Assembly (NCBI GenBank): GCA_964247695.1
Contig: CAXTVI010000006.1
Span: forward strand, 50,062 to 114,061
Source: Lichenicoccus sp964247695
Lineage (GTDB): Bacteria > Pseudomonadota > Alphaproteobacteria > Acetobacterales > Acetobacteraceae
Direction: 5' to 3'
Length of the DNA stretch: 64,000 nt
The notes under the pieces are model-generated. The model had not been told where the DNA came from. It did not search any database and worked only from the letters and a program-made list of their open reading frames with translations. This document shows positions 24,610-33,538 of this stretch, piece by piece (the first letter of the stretch is position 1; every line of letters begins with the position of its first letter). A program made the translations under genes and the position numbers.

Positions 24610-25668
24610 TCAGGCGGCGGAGTCGAGCGTCGCCATGTCGATCACGAAGCGGTACTTCACGTCGCTGCGCAGCATGCGCTCGTAGGCCTCGTCGATCTGG
24701 TCCATGCGGATCATCTCGATGTCCGAGGTGATGCCGTGCTCGCCGCAGAAATCCAGCATCTCCTGGGTCTCGGCGATGCCGCCGATCAGCGAGCCCGCGA
24801 AGTTGCGACGCGGGTTGATCAGGCTGAAGGCCTGCACCGCCAGCGGCTTCTCGGGAGCGCCGACCTGGACCAGGGTGCCGTCGCGCTTGAGCAGGGCGAG
24901 GTAGGCGTTGATGTCGTGATCCGCGGCGACCGCGTCGATGATCAGGTCGAAGCTCTTCGCGACGGCTTTCATCGCGTCCTGGTCCTTCGAGATCACGACG
25001 TGGCCGGCCCCGAGCCGGCCGCCATCCTCGACCTTGCTCGCCGAGGTGGTGAACAGGGTGACGTCGGCACCCATCGCATGCGCCAGCTTGACCGCCATGT
25101 GACCGAGGCCGCCGAGTCCAACCACGCCGACCTTCCTGCCGGGCCCGGCATTCCAGTGGCGCAGCGGCGAGTAGGTGGTGATGCCGGCACACAGCAGCGG
25201 CGCCACCGCGGCCAGCTCCAGGTTGGTTGGGACGCGCAGCACGAAGGACTGGTCGACCGTCACCGCGCGGCTGTAGCCGCCATAGGTTCGCAGCCCCGGG
25301 GTCTTGCGGTCCGGATCGTTGTAGGTGCCGGTGAAGCCGTTCTCGCAATACTGCTCCAGGCCCTCCTTGCAGCTGGCGCAGTGGCGGCAGCTATCGACCA
25401 TGCAGCCGACACCGGCCAGGTCGCCCTCGCGAAAGCGGGTGACGTTGGCGCCGACCCTCGTCACCCGGCCGACGATCTCGTGCCCGGGCACCACCGGGAA
25501 GACGCTGGCGGACCACTCGTTGCGGGCCATGTGCAGGTCGGAATGGCAGACGCCGCAGAACAGGATCTCGAGCAGCACGTCGTCGGCGTCGGGATCACGC
25601 CGCTCGAAGCGCAAGGGTGCGAGCGGCTTGTCGGCGGCGTGGCTGGCATATCCGGTACAATCGAACAT
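24610..25668 (-). CDS. Zinc-dependent alcohol dehydrogenase (CAD/YahK type)
   Basis: A 352-residue medium-chain dehydrogenase. The catalytic zinc site is in FCGVCHSDLHMARNEW and PGHEIVGRV. The structural zinc cysteines are in MVDSCRHCASCKEGLEQYC. The NAD(P)-binding Rossmann motif is VGLGGLGHMAVK (about residue 180). It is probably an NADPH-dependent aldehyde reductase. The ATG at 25668 matches the family start; an in-frame ATG at 25785 adds a Pro-rich extension of doubtful value. It is convergent with gloB. Confidence 0.9.
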   Translation of the reverse strand: MFDCTGYASHAADKPLAPLRFERRDPDADDVLLEILFCGVCHSDLHMARNEWSASVFPVVPGHEIVGRVTRVGANVTRFREGDLAGVGCMVDSCRHCASCKEGLEQYCENGFTGTYNDPDRKTPGLRTYGGYSRAVTVDQSFVLRVPTNLELAAVAPLLCAGITTYSPLRHWNAGPGRKVGVVGLGGLGHMAVKLAHAMGADVTLFTTSASKVEDGGRLGAGHVVISKDQDAMKAVAKSFDLIIDAVAADHDINAYLALLKRDGTLVQVGAPEKPLAVQAFSLINPRRNFAGSLIGGIAETQEMLDFCGEHGITSDIEMIRMDQIDEAYERMLRSDVKYRFVIDMATLDSAA

Positions 25669-25875
25669 AGTCTCTCCAGGTGTGCGGACGGGATCGCTTA
25701 GATGCGGTGGCGCTCCCGGAACCACAAGACTGCCAGGGTCGGAGAGGACGGGACTTGGGATGCCGGGCGATTGGGTGATATGCAAACCGCCACCGGGACG
25801 CCCGGCTGCAGCGCGTGCTAGCTTGAGTGAACGGGGTCGCAGCAGACCGCCATAAGTCCCGGATGGGAGGACGTC

Positions 25876-26547
25876 TTGTCGGAAGAGGATCGCCCGCTAC
25901 CGCCGGTCGTGGTGAAGAAATACGCGAACCGACGTCTCTACGACACCGAGAGTTCGATCTACATCACCCTGGACACGCTGGCCGACATGGTACGGCGGGG
26001 CCGTGACTTCGTGGTCTACGACGCCAAGACGGGCGACGATATCACCCGCGCCGTCCTCACCCAGATCATCATGGAGGAGGAGACCAGGGGCCGGAACATG
26101 CTGCCGACCTCCTTCCTGCGCCAGTTGATCGCCTTCTATGGCGACAGCATGCAGGGGCTGGTTCCCGAGTATCTCGAACGCATGATGGACCAGTTCGCCG
26201 TCCAGCAGGCGCAGGTTCGCGCCGCCGTGCAGGGCCTGGTGCCGGTCTCCGGCCCGGCGATCCTCGATGAGGTCGGACGGCAGGCCGTCCAGCCCGCTTC
26301 AGGCCCGAATGTCGCGGTAATGGAGCGCGCGACCGGCCTCTATGCCCCGTTCCATCGACCGGGGCAGGATGCCGGCGGCGTCACCGGATCCGTGCCGCCA
26401 CAGCCGGTGCGCCCGGTGGGCGATGCCGCCGAGGTTGTCGCGCTGCGCGAGGAGGTCGCCCGTCTCAGGGAGGAGCTGGCGCAGGCGTCTGCCAGTCTCG
26501 CCGAGATGCCGCTGCGCTCGCTGGCGCGCGGTGGCGCCCGGCACTGA
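25876..26547 (+). CDS. phaR: Polyhydroxyalkanoate synthesis repressor PhaR, TTG start
   Basis: A 223-residue regulator. The N-terminal PHB/PHA accumulation DNA-binding domain (VVKKYANRRLYDTESSIYITLDTLADMVRRG) covers about residues 12-70, followed by the PHB-accumulation regulatory region to about 120. A variable linker and a short C-terminal coiled coil (ALREEVARLREELAQA) complete it. PhaR senses PHA polymer and represses phasin and PHA synthesis genes. No ATG is available at the family start. TTG at 25876 follows GGGAGG at 25865-25870, so a TTG start is well supported. A terminator hairpin follows 3 bp after the stop. Confidence 0.9.
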   Translation: MSEEDRPLPPVVVKKYANRRLYDTESSIYITLDTLADMVRRGRDFVVYDAKTGDDITRAVLTQIIMEEETRGRNMLPTSFLRQLIAFYGDSMQGLVPEYLERMMDQFAVQQAQVRAAVQGLVPVSGPAILDEVGRQAVQPASGPNVAVMERATGLYAPFHRPGQDAGGVTGSVPPQPVRPVGDAAEVVALREEVARLREELAQASASLAEMPLRSLARGGARH

Positions 26548-26550
26548 CCT

Positions 26551-26573
26551 AATCCCGGATACGGACCGGGATT
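26551..26573 (+). terminator. phaR terminator hairpin
   Basis: AATCCCGG (26551-26558) and CCGGGATT (26566-26573) form a perfect 8-bp stem with a 7-nt loop starting 3 bp after the phaR stop. There is no T-run after the stem. Confidence 0.65.
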
Positions 26574-26576
26574 CGC

Positions 26577-26604
26577 TTGCAAACTGTTACGGTAGCTTTG
26601 AAAT
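26577..26604 (+). promoter_or_regulatory. Candidate promoter upstream of the paoABC genes
   Basis: TTGCAA at 26577-26582 and TGAAAT at 26599-26604, spaced 16 nt, match the sigma-70 consensus at four of six positions each. They lie in the least GC-rich part of the 160-bp gap before paoA. This is weak support and an alternative promoter closer to 26650 is possible. Confidence 0.3.
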
Positions 26605-26707
26605 AGCCTGCACACGGCAGCCTGATGCTTGATCTCGCCGGAGCGGCGGCCACGTCTCAGACGGACCGACCCGGCCAGGGGTCGTCGGTGAGGCGTGGGG
26701 AGGCTGC

Positions 26708-27385
26708 ATGGCGGACGGTGACCAGGGTTTGATGCCGACGCGGCGTGGAGTGCTCAAGGGAAGCGCCGCCAGCCTGACAGCCGGTGCGGTCGGCGTGCTG
26801 GAGGAGCGGCCGGTTGCGGCTTCGGCCCATGCCGCATCACGGTCCGTGCCGGTCCAGGCCGAGCCGGGTACCGCCATTCCGGTCGCACTCGAAGTCAACG
26901 GTGTCCAGCACGCGCTGGTGCTCGATCCCCGTGTCACCCTGCTCGACGCGCTGCGCGAGCACCTGCTGCTGACCGGCACCAAGAAGGGCTGCGACCACGG
27001 CCAGTGCGGCGCCTGCACGGTGATGCTGAACGGGCACCGCATCAATTCATGCCTCTCGCTGGCCGTGATGCATGACGGCGACGCGATCACAACCATCGAG
27101 GGACTAGGCCGTCCGGACGCGCTGCATCCGATGCAGGCGGCGTTCGTGCGGCATGACGGCTACCAGTGCGGCTACTGCACCCCGGGCCAGATCTGCTCGG
27201 CGGTGGCCATGCTCGCCGAGCACCGTGCCGGCATGCCGAGCTACGTCACCGAGGATTTGCAGGCGTCACGGCACGAGCTGACCGACGCGGAGCTGCGCGA
27301 GCGCATGAGCGGCAATATCTGCCGCTGTGCCGCCTATCCCAATATCGTGGCGGCGATACGCGACGCGAGCGGTAACGTCGCATGA
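26708..27385 (+). CDS. paoA: Periplasmic aldehyde oxidoreductase, 2Fe-2S subunit
   Basis: A 225-residue small subunit of a xanthine-oxidase-family enzyme. A twin-arginine signal is present: TRRGVLKG at residues 11-18 followed by a hydrophobic stretch. The whole complex would therefore be exported folded. The plant-type ferredoxin cluster uses CDHGQCGAC plus the Cys in INSC. The second cluster uses CGYCTPGQ and NICRC. GGGGAGG precedes the ATG. Its stop overlaps the start of paoB (ATGA). In E. coli PaoABC oxidises aromatic aldehydes in the periplasm. Confidence 0.93.
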   Translation: MADGDQGLMPTRRGVLKGSAASLTAGAVGVLEERPVAASAHAASRSVPVQAEPGTAIPVALEVNGVQHALVLDPRVTLLDALREHLLLTGTKKGCDHGQCGACTVMLNGHRINSCLSLAVMHDGDAITTIEGLGRPDALHPMQAAFVRHDGYQCGYCTPGQICSAVAMLAEHRAGMPSYVTEDLQASRHELTDAELRERMSGNICRCAAYPNIVAAIRDASGNVA

Positions 27386-28350
27386 GGGCGTTCACCTACG
27401 AGCGGCCGCCGCACGTGGCGCAGGCGGCACACGCCGCCGCATCGCGGCCTGATGCCGCCTTCATCGGCGGCGGCACCAACCTGCTCGACCTGATGAAGCT
27501 CGATGTCGAGCGGCCCGGCCATCTCGTCGATGTCAACCGGCTGCCGCTGGAGACGATCGAGGTGCTCCCCGATGGCGGCCTGCGCATCGGCGCCCTGGTC
27601 CGCAACGCGGCCCTCGCCGCAGATCCGCACGTGCGCCGGCATTACGCCGTGCTGTCCCGCGCGCTGCTGTCGGGCGCCACCGGACAACTGCGCAACAAGG
27701 CGACCACCGCCGGCAATCTGCTGCAGCGCACCCGCTGCTACTATTTCACCGACGTGTCGAAGGCCTGCAACAAGCGGGTGCCGGGATCCGGCTGCGAGGC
27801 GATCGGCGGCTACAACCGCATCCACGCCATCCTCGGGGCGAGTGCATCCTGCATCGCGACGCACCCGTCGGACATGGCGGTCGCCATGCTGCTGCTCGAC
27901 GCGGTGGTCGAGACCGACAGCCGCCATATCCCCATCGCCGCGCTGCACCGGCTGCCGGGACAGACGCCGCAGATCGAGACCATCCTGCAGCCCGGCGAGC
28001 TGATCGTCGCGGTACGCCTGCCGCCGCCGCTGGCTGGGCGGCACCTGTACCGCAAGGTGCGCGACCGGGCGTCGTATGCCTTTGCCGCCGTTTCGGTGGC
28101 GACGGTGGTGGAGATGCGGCACGGCCGGATTAAGCAGGCCCGGTTGGCGTTTGGCGGCCTTGCGCACAAGCCCTGGCGTGACCGCGAGGCGGAACGGCTC
28201 CTTGTGGACGAGGCGCCCTCGCACGTGCTGTTCGAGCGTGTCGCCGACCAGGTGCTGACCGGGGCCGTCGGCCAGGGCGGCAACGACTACAAGATCCCGC
28301 TGCTGCGGCGCACGCTGGTGGCGACCCTGCGGCAGGCAACGGAAGGCTGA
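27382..28350 (+). CDS. paoB: Periplasmic aldehyde oxidoreductase, FAD subunit
   Basis: A 322-residue FAD-binding subunit of the molybdopterin dehydrogenase type. The flavin motifs FIGGGTNLLDLM (about residues 31-42) and ATTAGNLLQRTRCYYF are visible. The Cys-containing insertion RCYYFTDVSKACNKRVPGSGC corresponds to the 4Fe-4S-binding segment that distinguishes PaoB from xanthine oxidase. It overlaps paoA by 4 bp and is followed 5 bp later by paoC. It lacks its own signal, as expected for a subunit carried out by the Tat signal of PaoA. Confidence 0.93.
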   Translation: MRAFTYERPPHVAQAAHAAASRPDAAFIGGGTNLLDLMKLDVERPGHLVDVNRLPLETIEVLPDGGLRIGALVRNAALAADPHVRRHYAVLSRALLSGATGQLRNKATTAGNLLQRTRCYYFTDVSKACNKRVPGSGCEAIGGYNRIHAILGASASCIATHPSDMAVAMLLLDAVVETDSRHIPIAALHRLPGQTPQIETILQPGELIVAVRLPPPLAGRHLYRKVRDRASYAFAAVSVATVVEMRHGRIKQARLAFGGLAHKPWRDREAERLLVDEAPSHVLFERVADQVLTGAVGQGGNDYKIPLLRRTLVATLRQATEG

Positions 28351-28355
28351 GCCTG

Positions 28356-30602
28356 ATGCAATCCCAGCCAGCCTTAAGGCCGAGCCTCTTCGACACTCCC
28401 GCCGGCCCGAATCCACTCGACCAGGAGCACCTGCTCGGCCGCGGCCTCGCCCGCGTGGACGGACCGCTGAAGGTGAGCGGGCAGGCGCCGTATGCCTACG
28501 AGGTGCAGGATCCGGCGGGGCCGGCGCTGGTCGGCGTTCTGGTGCTCGCGACCGTCGCCCAGGGCAGCATCAGGCGGCTCGACACCCAGGCCGCCGAGCA
28601 GGCCCCGGGGGTCCGGCTGGTGATGACGCACCGCAATGCGCCGCGCCAGGGCGCCCCCGCCTCTCAATACTGCAAGCCGCAGATGGCGGATGCGATCATC
28701 CGGCAGAACGGCCAGGTGGTGGCGCTGGTGGTCGCCGACAGCTTCGAGCAGGCGCGGGGTGCCGCCGCGCTCGTGGTGGTCGAATACGACGCGCAGCCCG
28801 GGCACTTCGATCTCGCGGCCGGGGTGCCGCAAGCCACCACGCCGCCGCCGCGCAGCCCGTCGCAGCCCGTCGATACCCATGTCGGGGACTTCGCGCAGGG
28901 GTTCGCCGACGCTGCGGTCCGGGTGGATGCGACCTACACCACGCCGCACCAGGCGCATGCGATGATGGAGCCGCACGCCTCCATGGCAGTCTGGGACGGC
29001 GGCCGGCTGACGCTGCACACCTCGAACCAGATGCTCGCCGCGTGCGTGCAGACGCTGGCCAGGACCCTGATGCTGCAGCCGGACCAGATCCGGGTGCTGT
29101 CGCGCTATATCGGCGGCGGCTTCGGCTCCAAGCTGGTGACCTATGCCGACGCGATCCTGGCCGCGATGGCGGCGCGGCAGCTCGATCGCCCGGTCAAGAT
29201 CGCGCTGAGCCGGCCGCAGGTGTTCCGGCAGACCACGCATCGCACCGCGACCATCCAGCGCGTGCGCCTGGGCGCCGACGCCGATGGCACGCTCCGCGCG
29301 ATCGGCCATGAGAGCTGGTCCGGCAACCAGCGGGGCCAGTCCTTCTACGAAACCGCCGCCAACCAGACCCGGCTGCTCTATGCCGCGCACGACCGGATGA
29401 CGGCGCACCGGCAGGTACGGCTCGACCTGCCGCTGGCGGCCTCGATGCGCGCGCCAGGCGAGGCGGTCGGCCTGCTGGCGCTGGAATGCGCGATGGACGA
29501 GCTGGCCGAGCGGCTGCGGATGGATCCGGTCGCGCTCAGGGTGAAGAACGATATCCAGTACGACCCGGAGCATGGCCCGTCGCGGCCATTCTCCACCCGT
29601 AGGCTCACCGACTGCCTGCATGAGGGAGCGGCGCGCTTCGGCTGGGAGCGGCGCTCGCCGCTGCCCGGGCAGCGGCGCGAGGGCCAGTGGCTGGTCGGCA
29701 TGGGCATGGCGTCCGCCATCCGGAATGTGGCGCTCAAGGCGTCGAATGCCGAGGTGCTGCTGGACGCGCGCGGCCTCCTGACCGTCGGCACCGCGATGAC
29801 CGACATCGGCACCGGCACCTACACAGTCCTGACGCAGATCGCGGGCGAAATGCTGGGCCTGCCGCCCGATCGCGTGGTGATGCAGCTCGGCGATACCGAC
29901 CTGCCGGAAGCCTCCGGATCGGGCGGCTCGTTCGGCGCCGCGAGTTCGGGCTCGGCGGTGTATTACGCGTGCGCCCAGTTGCGTATCGCGCTTGCCCGTC
30001 GCGCCGGTTTCGATCCGCAGACGTCGCAGTTCGCGAATGGCCAGATCATCCAGGATGGTCGCGCGATCCCGCTCGCCTCGCTGGCCGGCACCCAGGGCAT
30101 CGCGGCCACCGGCGGGATCAAGCCCGGCGACCTGCTGAAGCACTACGCGCAGGCCTCGTTCGGCGCGCATTTCGCGGAAGTTGCGGTGGACGCCGACACC
30201 GGCGAGGTGCGGGTGCGACGGATGCTCGGCGTGTTCGGCATCGGCCGCGTGCTGAATGCGCAGACCGCGCGCAGCCAGGCGATAGGCGGCATGGTGTTCG
30301 GTATCGGCGCGGCGCTGATGGAGGCCGCGGTGCCGGACCGGCTGCATGGCGACTTCGTCAATCACGACCTCGCCGAATACCATGTGCCGGTGCATGCAGA
30401 CGTACCGGCGCTGGAGGCGTATTTCGTGGAGGAACTCGACCCTGTCGCCAACCCGCTCAAGGCGAAGGGCGTCGGCGAACTCGGGATCTGCGGCGCCGGC
30501 GCCGCGGTCGCCAACGCGATCTACAATGCGTGCGGCGTGCGCATCCGCGACTATCCGCTGACCCTGGACAAGGTGCTTGCGGGGTTGCCCGCGCAGGTCT
30601 GA
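28356..30602 (+). CDS. paoC: Periplasmic aldehyde oxidoreductase, molybdenum subunit
   Basis: A 748-residue catalytic subunit of the xanthine-oxidase family. It has the N-terminal aldehyde-oxidase hammerhead domain (about residues 25-135), then molybdopterin-binding blocks GGGFGSK, SMRAPGEAVGL (substrate Arg), ASGSGGSFGAASSGSA and the active-site KGVGELGICGAGAAV. The last contains the essential Glu. The length matches PaoC. Molybdopterin cytosine dinucleotide is the expected cofactor; its maturation protein (PaoD/XdhC-like) is not in the window. Confidence 0.94.
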   Translation: MQSQPALRPSLFDTPAGPNPLDQEHLLGRGLARVDGPLKVSGQAPYAYEVQDPAGPALVGVLVLATVAQGSIRRLDTQAAEQAPGVRLVMTHRNAPRQGAPASQYCKPQMADAIIRQNGQVVALVVADSFEQARGAAALVVVEYDAQPGHFDLAAGVPQATTPPPRSPSQPVDTHVGDFAQGFADAAVRVDATYTTPHQAHAMMEPHASMAVWDGGRLTLHTSNQMLAACVQTLARTLMLQPDQIRVLSRYIGGGFGSKLVTYADAILAAMAARQLDRPVKIALSRPQVFRQTTHRTATIQRVRLGADADGTLRAIGHESWSGNQRGQSFYETAANQTRLLYAAHDRMTAHRQVRLDLPLAASMRAPGEAVGLLALECAMDELAERLRMDPVALRVKNDIQYDPEHGPSRPFSTRRLTDCLHEGAARFGWERRSPLPGQRREGQWLVGMGMASAIRNVALKASNAEVLLDARGLLTVGTAMTDIGTGTYTVLTQIAGEMLGLPPDRVVMQLGDTDLPEASGSGGSFGAASSGSAVYYACAQLRIALARRAGFDPQTSQFANGQIIQDGRAIPLASLAGTQGIAATGGIKPGDLLKHYAQASFGAHFAEVAVDADTGEVRVRRMLGVFGIGRVLNAQTARSQAIGGMVFGIGAALMEAAVPDRLHGDFVNHDLAEYHVPVHADVPALEAYFVEELDPVANPLKAKGVGELGICGAGAAVANAIYNACGVRIRDYPLTLDKVLAGLPAQV

Positions 30603-30614
30603 CGCCACCGCGCC

Positions 30615-31148
30615 ATGGCCAGCCACGCCGCCCTGCTACGCGCGGTCAATGTCGGGGGAACGGGCCGGCTGTCGATGGTGGACCTGAAGGCGATCTGCGA
30701 GCGCGCCGGTTGCCGCTCGGTGCGGACCTATATCGCCAGCGGCAACGTGGTGTTCGACAGCGGCGCGAGCGAGCCCGACCTGAGGCAGGCTCTCGAAGCC
30801 GGCCTGCAGGTGCACATGGGCAGGCCGACCGGAGTACTGCTCCGCACACGGGCGGAACTCGCCGGCGTGCTGGCTGACAATCCATTTCCGCAAACCCCCG
30901 GCGACCGCGTGATGGCGCTCTTCCTGACCGGTGCCGCGACACAGGCGATGCTGGAGGAGATCAGCGGCCTCGGTGCGGACGAGGAGCTTTGCCTGGGATG
31001 TCGCGAGATCTATGTCCGATACGGAAGCGGTATGGCTGCGACGAAACTGCGCATTCCGGCTGCGGGTGCTGGCACTGCTCGAAACCTGAACACGGTGGCG
31101 AAGCTCGTGGCCATGATGGACGAGGTCCCGATGCTCCGTCGTCAGTAG
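30615..31148 (+). CDS. DUF1697 protein
   Basis: A 177-residue cytoplasmic protein of the DUF1697 family. It opens with the hallmark ALLRAVNVGGTGRLSMVDLKAICE, continues with VRTYIASGNVVFDS, and ends with the conserved TARNLNTVAKLVAMM. The function of the family is not known. It begins 12 bp after paoC and may be on the same transcript. Confidence 0.88.
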   Translation: MASHAALLRAVNVGGTGRLSMVDLKAICERAGCRSVRTYIASGNVVFDSGASEPDLRQALEAGLQVHMGRPTGVLLRTRAELAGVLADNPFPQTPGDRVMALFLTGAATQAMLEEISGLGADEELCLGCREIYVRYGSGMAATKLRIPAAGAGTARNLNTVAKLVAMMDEVPMLRRQ

Positions 31149-31301
31149 CCGCCACCGGCTACCGGCCGCTTGTGCCGCCTTGGATCGAGAGAACGCTTCA
31201 CCCGAGCTCGCTTCACATGATAGTGAGGATTGTCCCTCTCGAAGCCCGGCTCTCCCCCGACAGTGTCTCCGATCCTGCCAGCCGCTGCAGTGCGGTCTTC
31301 G

Positions 31302-32060
31302 ATGCGGCCGGAGCGGCCGGGATTTTGGCGCATCGCCGTGGCGCTGCTGCTGGCCGCCCTGGTTGCGGCGGGGATTGCATCGGTGCGGCAGTGGCCGGAT
31401 GCGGTCTCGCGCCTGATCGACCAGGCCGCGGACGTCGAGCGCGGCATCGGCGCGGCCGGCTGGGTGCTGGCGGCGCTGATCCAGGTGCTGATCGCGCTGT
31501 GCGGCATCCTGCCGGCCTCGGTCGGCGCGCTGGCGGCGGGCCTGGCGTATGGCATCGGCGGCGGCTTCTTGCTCTCGGCGCTCGGCACGATGGTCGGTGC
31601 GGCGCTTGCCTTCGGACTGACCCGCTCGCTGTTCCGCCCGCTGATCCTGCGGCTGCTGCAGCGCCACCCGGCGATCGCCCGGCTCGACCAGGCGGTGGCG
31701 CAGGATGGCTGGCGGCTGGTGTGCCTCCTGCGGGTGTCTCCGGTGATGCCGTTCGCGGTCACCAGCTACGCGCTCGGGCTGACCGCGCTGGAGTTCCGCA
31801 GCTACGCGCTCGGCACGCTGGCGTCGCTGCCGGCGCTGCTCGGCTATGTGGTGCTCGGACATCTGTCGCGAACCGGCCTGGACGCCCTGGCGGCGCACCG
31901 GACCGACTGGCTGCACTGGAGCCTGCTGGGCGTTGCGTTGGTGGCGAGCGCGTTGCTGACCCTGAAGCTGGGCGGGATCGTGCGCAGGGTGATGCGTCTG
32001 CCGGCAGCGGCACCCGGTCCTGGACCGGGAACCAGCCGGATGCCCCGGTGGCTGGCGTAA
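31302..32060 (+). CDS. TVP38/TMEM64 (DedA-like) membrane protein
   Basis: About 252 residues with five or six hydrophobic segments. The central VTT domain contains LCGILPASVGALAAGLAYGIGGGF and later LLRVSPVMPFAVTSYALGLTALEF, the F/Y-rich hairpin typical of this family. Members are lipid scramblase- or transport-like proteins of the inner membrane. The ATG at 31302 is preferred. A TTG at 31230 would add 24 residues, but its upstream GAGG sits only 1 nt away. The 153 bp before this start show no other gene. Confidence 0.75.
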   Translation: MRPERPGFWRIAVALLLAALVAAGIASVRQWPDAVSRLIDQAADVERGIGAAGWVLAALIQVLIALCGILPASVGALAAGLAYGIGGGFLLSALGTMVGAALAFGLTRSLFRPLILRLLQRHPAIARLDQAVAQDGWRLVCLLRVSPVMPFAVTSYALGLTALEFRSYALGTLASLPALLGYVVLGHLSRTGLDALAAHRTDWLHWSLLGVALVASALLTLKLGGIVRRVMRLPAAAPGPGPGTSRMPRWLA

Positions 32061-32062
32061 TC

Positions 32063-33520
32063 ATGCGGCGGCTGGCATTGCGCGACGAACGCGGGTCGTT
32101 GTCCGTGCGCCTGAGGGGTTATTTCCGCACCGCGCCCTACGCCTGCGACGGTGACGCAGCGCCTGGAGCGCGCGCGGTGTTCAGCGTGCGCCAGCGATGG
32201 ATGCTGCTGGTGGGCTTCGCGCTGCTGGTAATCTTTCGCCTGCCGCATGCCTGGACGCACGGGCGCTTCCAGGATGAGGAAGCAACGGTCTTCCTCGCCT
32301 ATGCTTGGCACCGGCCGTGGCTCGATGCCTTGTTCCGGCCTTTCGCCGGGTACTGGAACCTCGCCGCCAATGCGACGACATTGCTGATCGTCTTGCTGGT
32401 GAAAGCCGGCATCGTGCCGCTGGAACGCGCGCCCTACCTGACGATGACGATGGCGCTCGCCGTGCAACTGCTGCCGGCCATGCTGATCCTCACCGGTCAC
32501 GCGCGCTGGCTCTGCGGACGTCTGGCGGTGATTGCAGCATTGCTGATCATCGCGATCGCACCCTCGACCGAAGAAGTGTTCCTGAACGTCCTCCACATCC
32601 AGTTCCACCTGGCGCTCTGCGTCGCGCTTGTGCTGGCGCTGGACGTGCCCCGGCGCAGGATCGTGCAGGTCGGCTATGGTGCGCTGCTGTTCCTGGCGCC
32701 GCTGTGCGGACCGGCCGCGATCATGCTGGTGCCGCTGGTCGCCCTGCGCGGGCTGATCGATCGCGAAGCAGGGCGACTGGTGCAACTCGCGGCCCTCGCG
32801 GCCGGGGCAGCGATACAGATGCTCCTGTTCTATGGCCCGAGCCCGATCCGGGGCCACTGGCTCGATCCGGGTACGATCGCGGCGGCGATGTTCGTCCGCC
32901 TGATCGCGCTGCCAGGTCTCGGCTTCTGGAATGGGCTGGGGGTCGGAGCCATGATCTATCTGTCGCAGACCAGTGGCGGCCATGGCTGGTGGTGGTCCGT
33001 GGCGGGGAGCGTCATTCTGTTCGGCGTCCTGATCATGCAAGCGGCACGGCGAAGCGACGGCGCGACCTGGTTGATACTCTCCGCCATTCTGATCGCCACG
33101 GCGTCGTTCGGCTTCGGCATGATCATCATCAACCGCTTCTCTCCGTTCAACATCGCTGCGGAGCGCTACCACTTCCTCCCGCTGGTTCTGCTCGGCCTGG
33201 GGCTCGTCGCGCTGGCGATGCGGCCGCGGTTCCCGGGCAGGCCGGTTTGCGCGGCACTCTGCCTGCTCATGCTGTTCACGGGCGCGACCCGTTACCTGGA
33301 ACCGTGGAACCCTCTCAGCCAGGGACCGTCATGGGCGGCCGAGGTATCGGCCTGGCGGCACGACCATCATCATCCGCTGGCGGTCTGGCCGCGACCATGG
33401 ACCGCCGATCTTTCCGACGAGACGCATCCCTGCTCGCCGGTGAGCCGCGATCTGAGCCAATCGACGGATCCTCGCTATTGCGAGAGTGGCTGGGTCGCCG
33501 GCTTCTTCCGGCCGCCTTAG
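32063..33520 (+). CDS. Polytopic membrane protein of unknown function
   Basis: A 485-residue protein with about ten hydrophobic segments. A soluble N-terminal 45 residues precedes the first segment; the luminal loop after it reads RLPHAWTHGRFQDEEATVF. An acidic pair after the first membrane segment followed by many helices resembles GT-C-type glycosyltransferases or O-antigen membrane proteins, but no defining motif was seen. It starts 2 bp after the TVP38 gene and lies 18 bp before a methyltransferase. The set could belong to cell-surface glycan work. The start is uncertain; an internal ATG in the first membrane segment is possible. Confidence 0.6.
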   Translation: MRRLALRDERGSLSVRLRGYFRTAPYACDGDAAPGARAVFSVRQRWMLLVGFALLVIFRLPHAWTHGRFQDEEATVFLAYAWHRPWLDALFRPFAGYWNLAANATTLLIVLLVKAGIVPLERAPYLTMTMALAVQLLPAMLILTGHARWLCGRLAVIAALLIIAIAPSTEEVFLNVLHIQFHLALCVALVLALDVPRRRIVQVGYGALLFLAPLCGPAAIMLVPLVALRGLIDREAGRLVQLAALAAGAAIQMLLFYGPSPIRGHWLDPGTIAAAMFVRLIALPGLGFWNGLGVGAMIYLSQTSGGHGWWWSVAGSVILFGVLIMQAARRSDGATWLILSAILIATASFGFGMIIINRFSPFNIAAERYHFLPLVLLGLGLVALAMRPRFPGRPVCAALCLLMLFTGATRYLEPWNPLSQGPSWAAEVSAWRHDHHHPLAVWPRPWTADLSDETHPCSPVSRDLSQSTDPRYCESGWVAGFFRPP

Positions 33521-33538
33521 ATCGAGGAGGCCTGGAAG

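Noticed and set aside
28374..30626. A 750-residue minus-strand open frame
   Set aside because: Exact antisense of paoC, no domains, skewed composition.
31230..31301. TTG start for the TVP38 protein
   Set aside because: GAGG lies only 1 nt from the TTG and the added residues are Pro/Ser-rich without family support.
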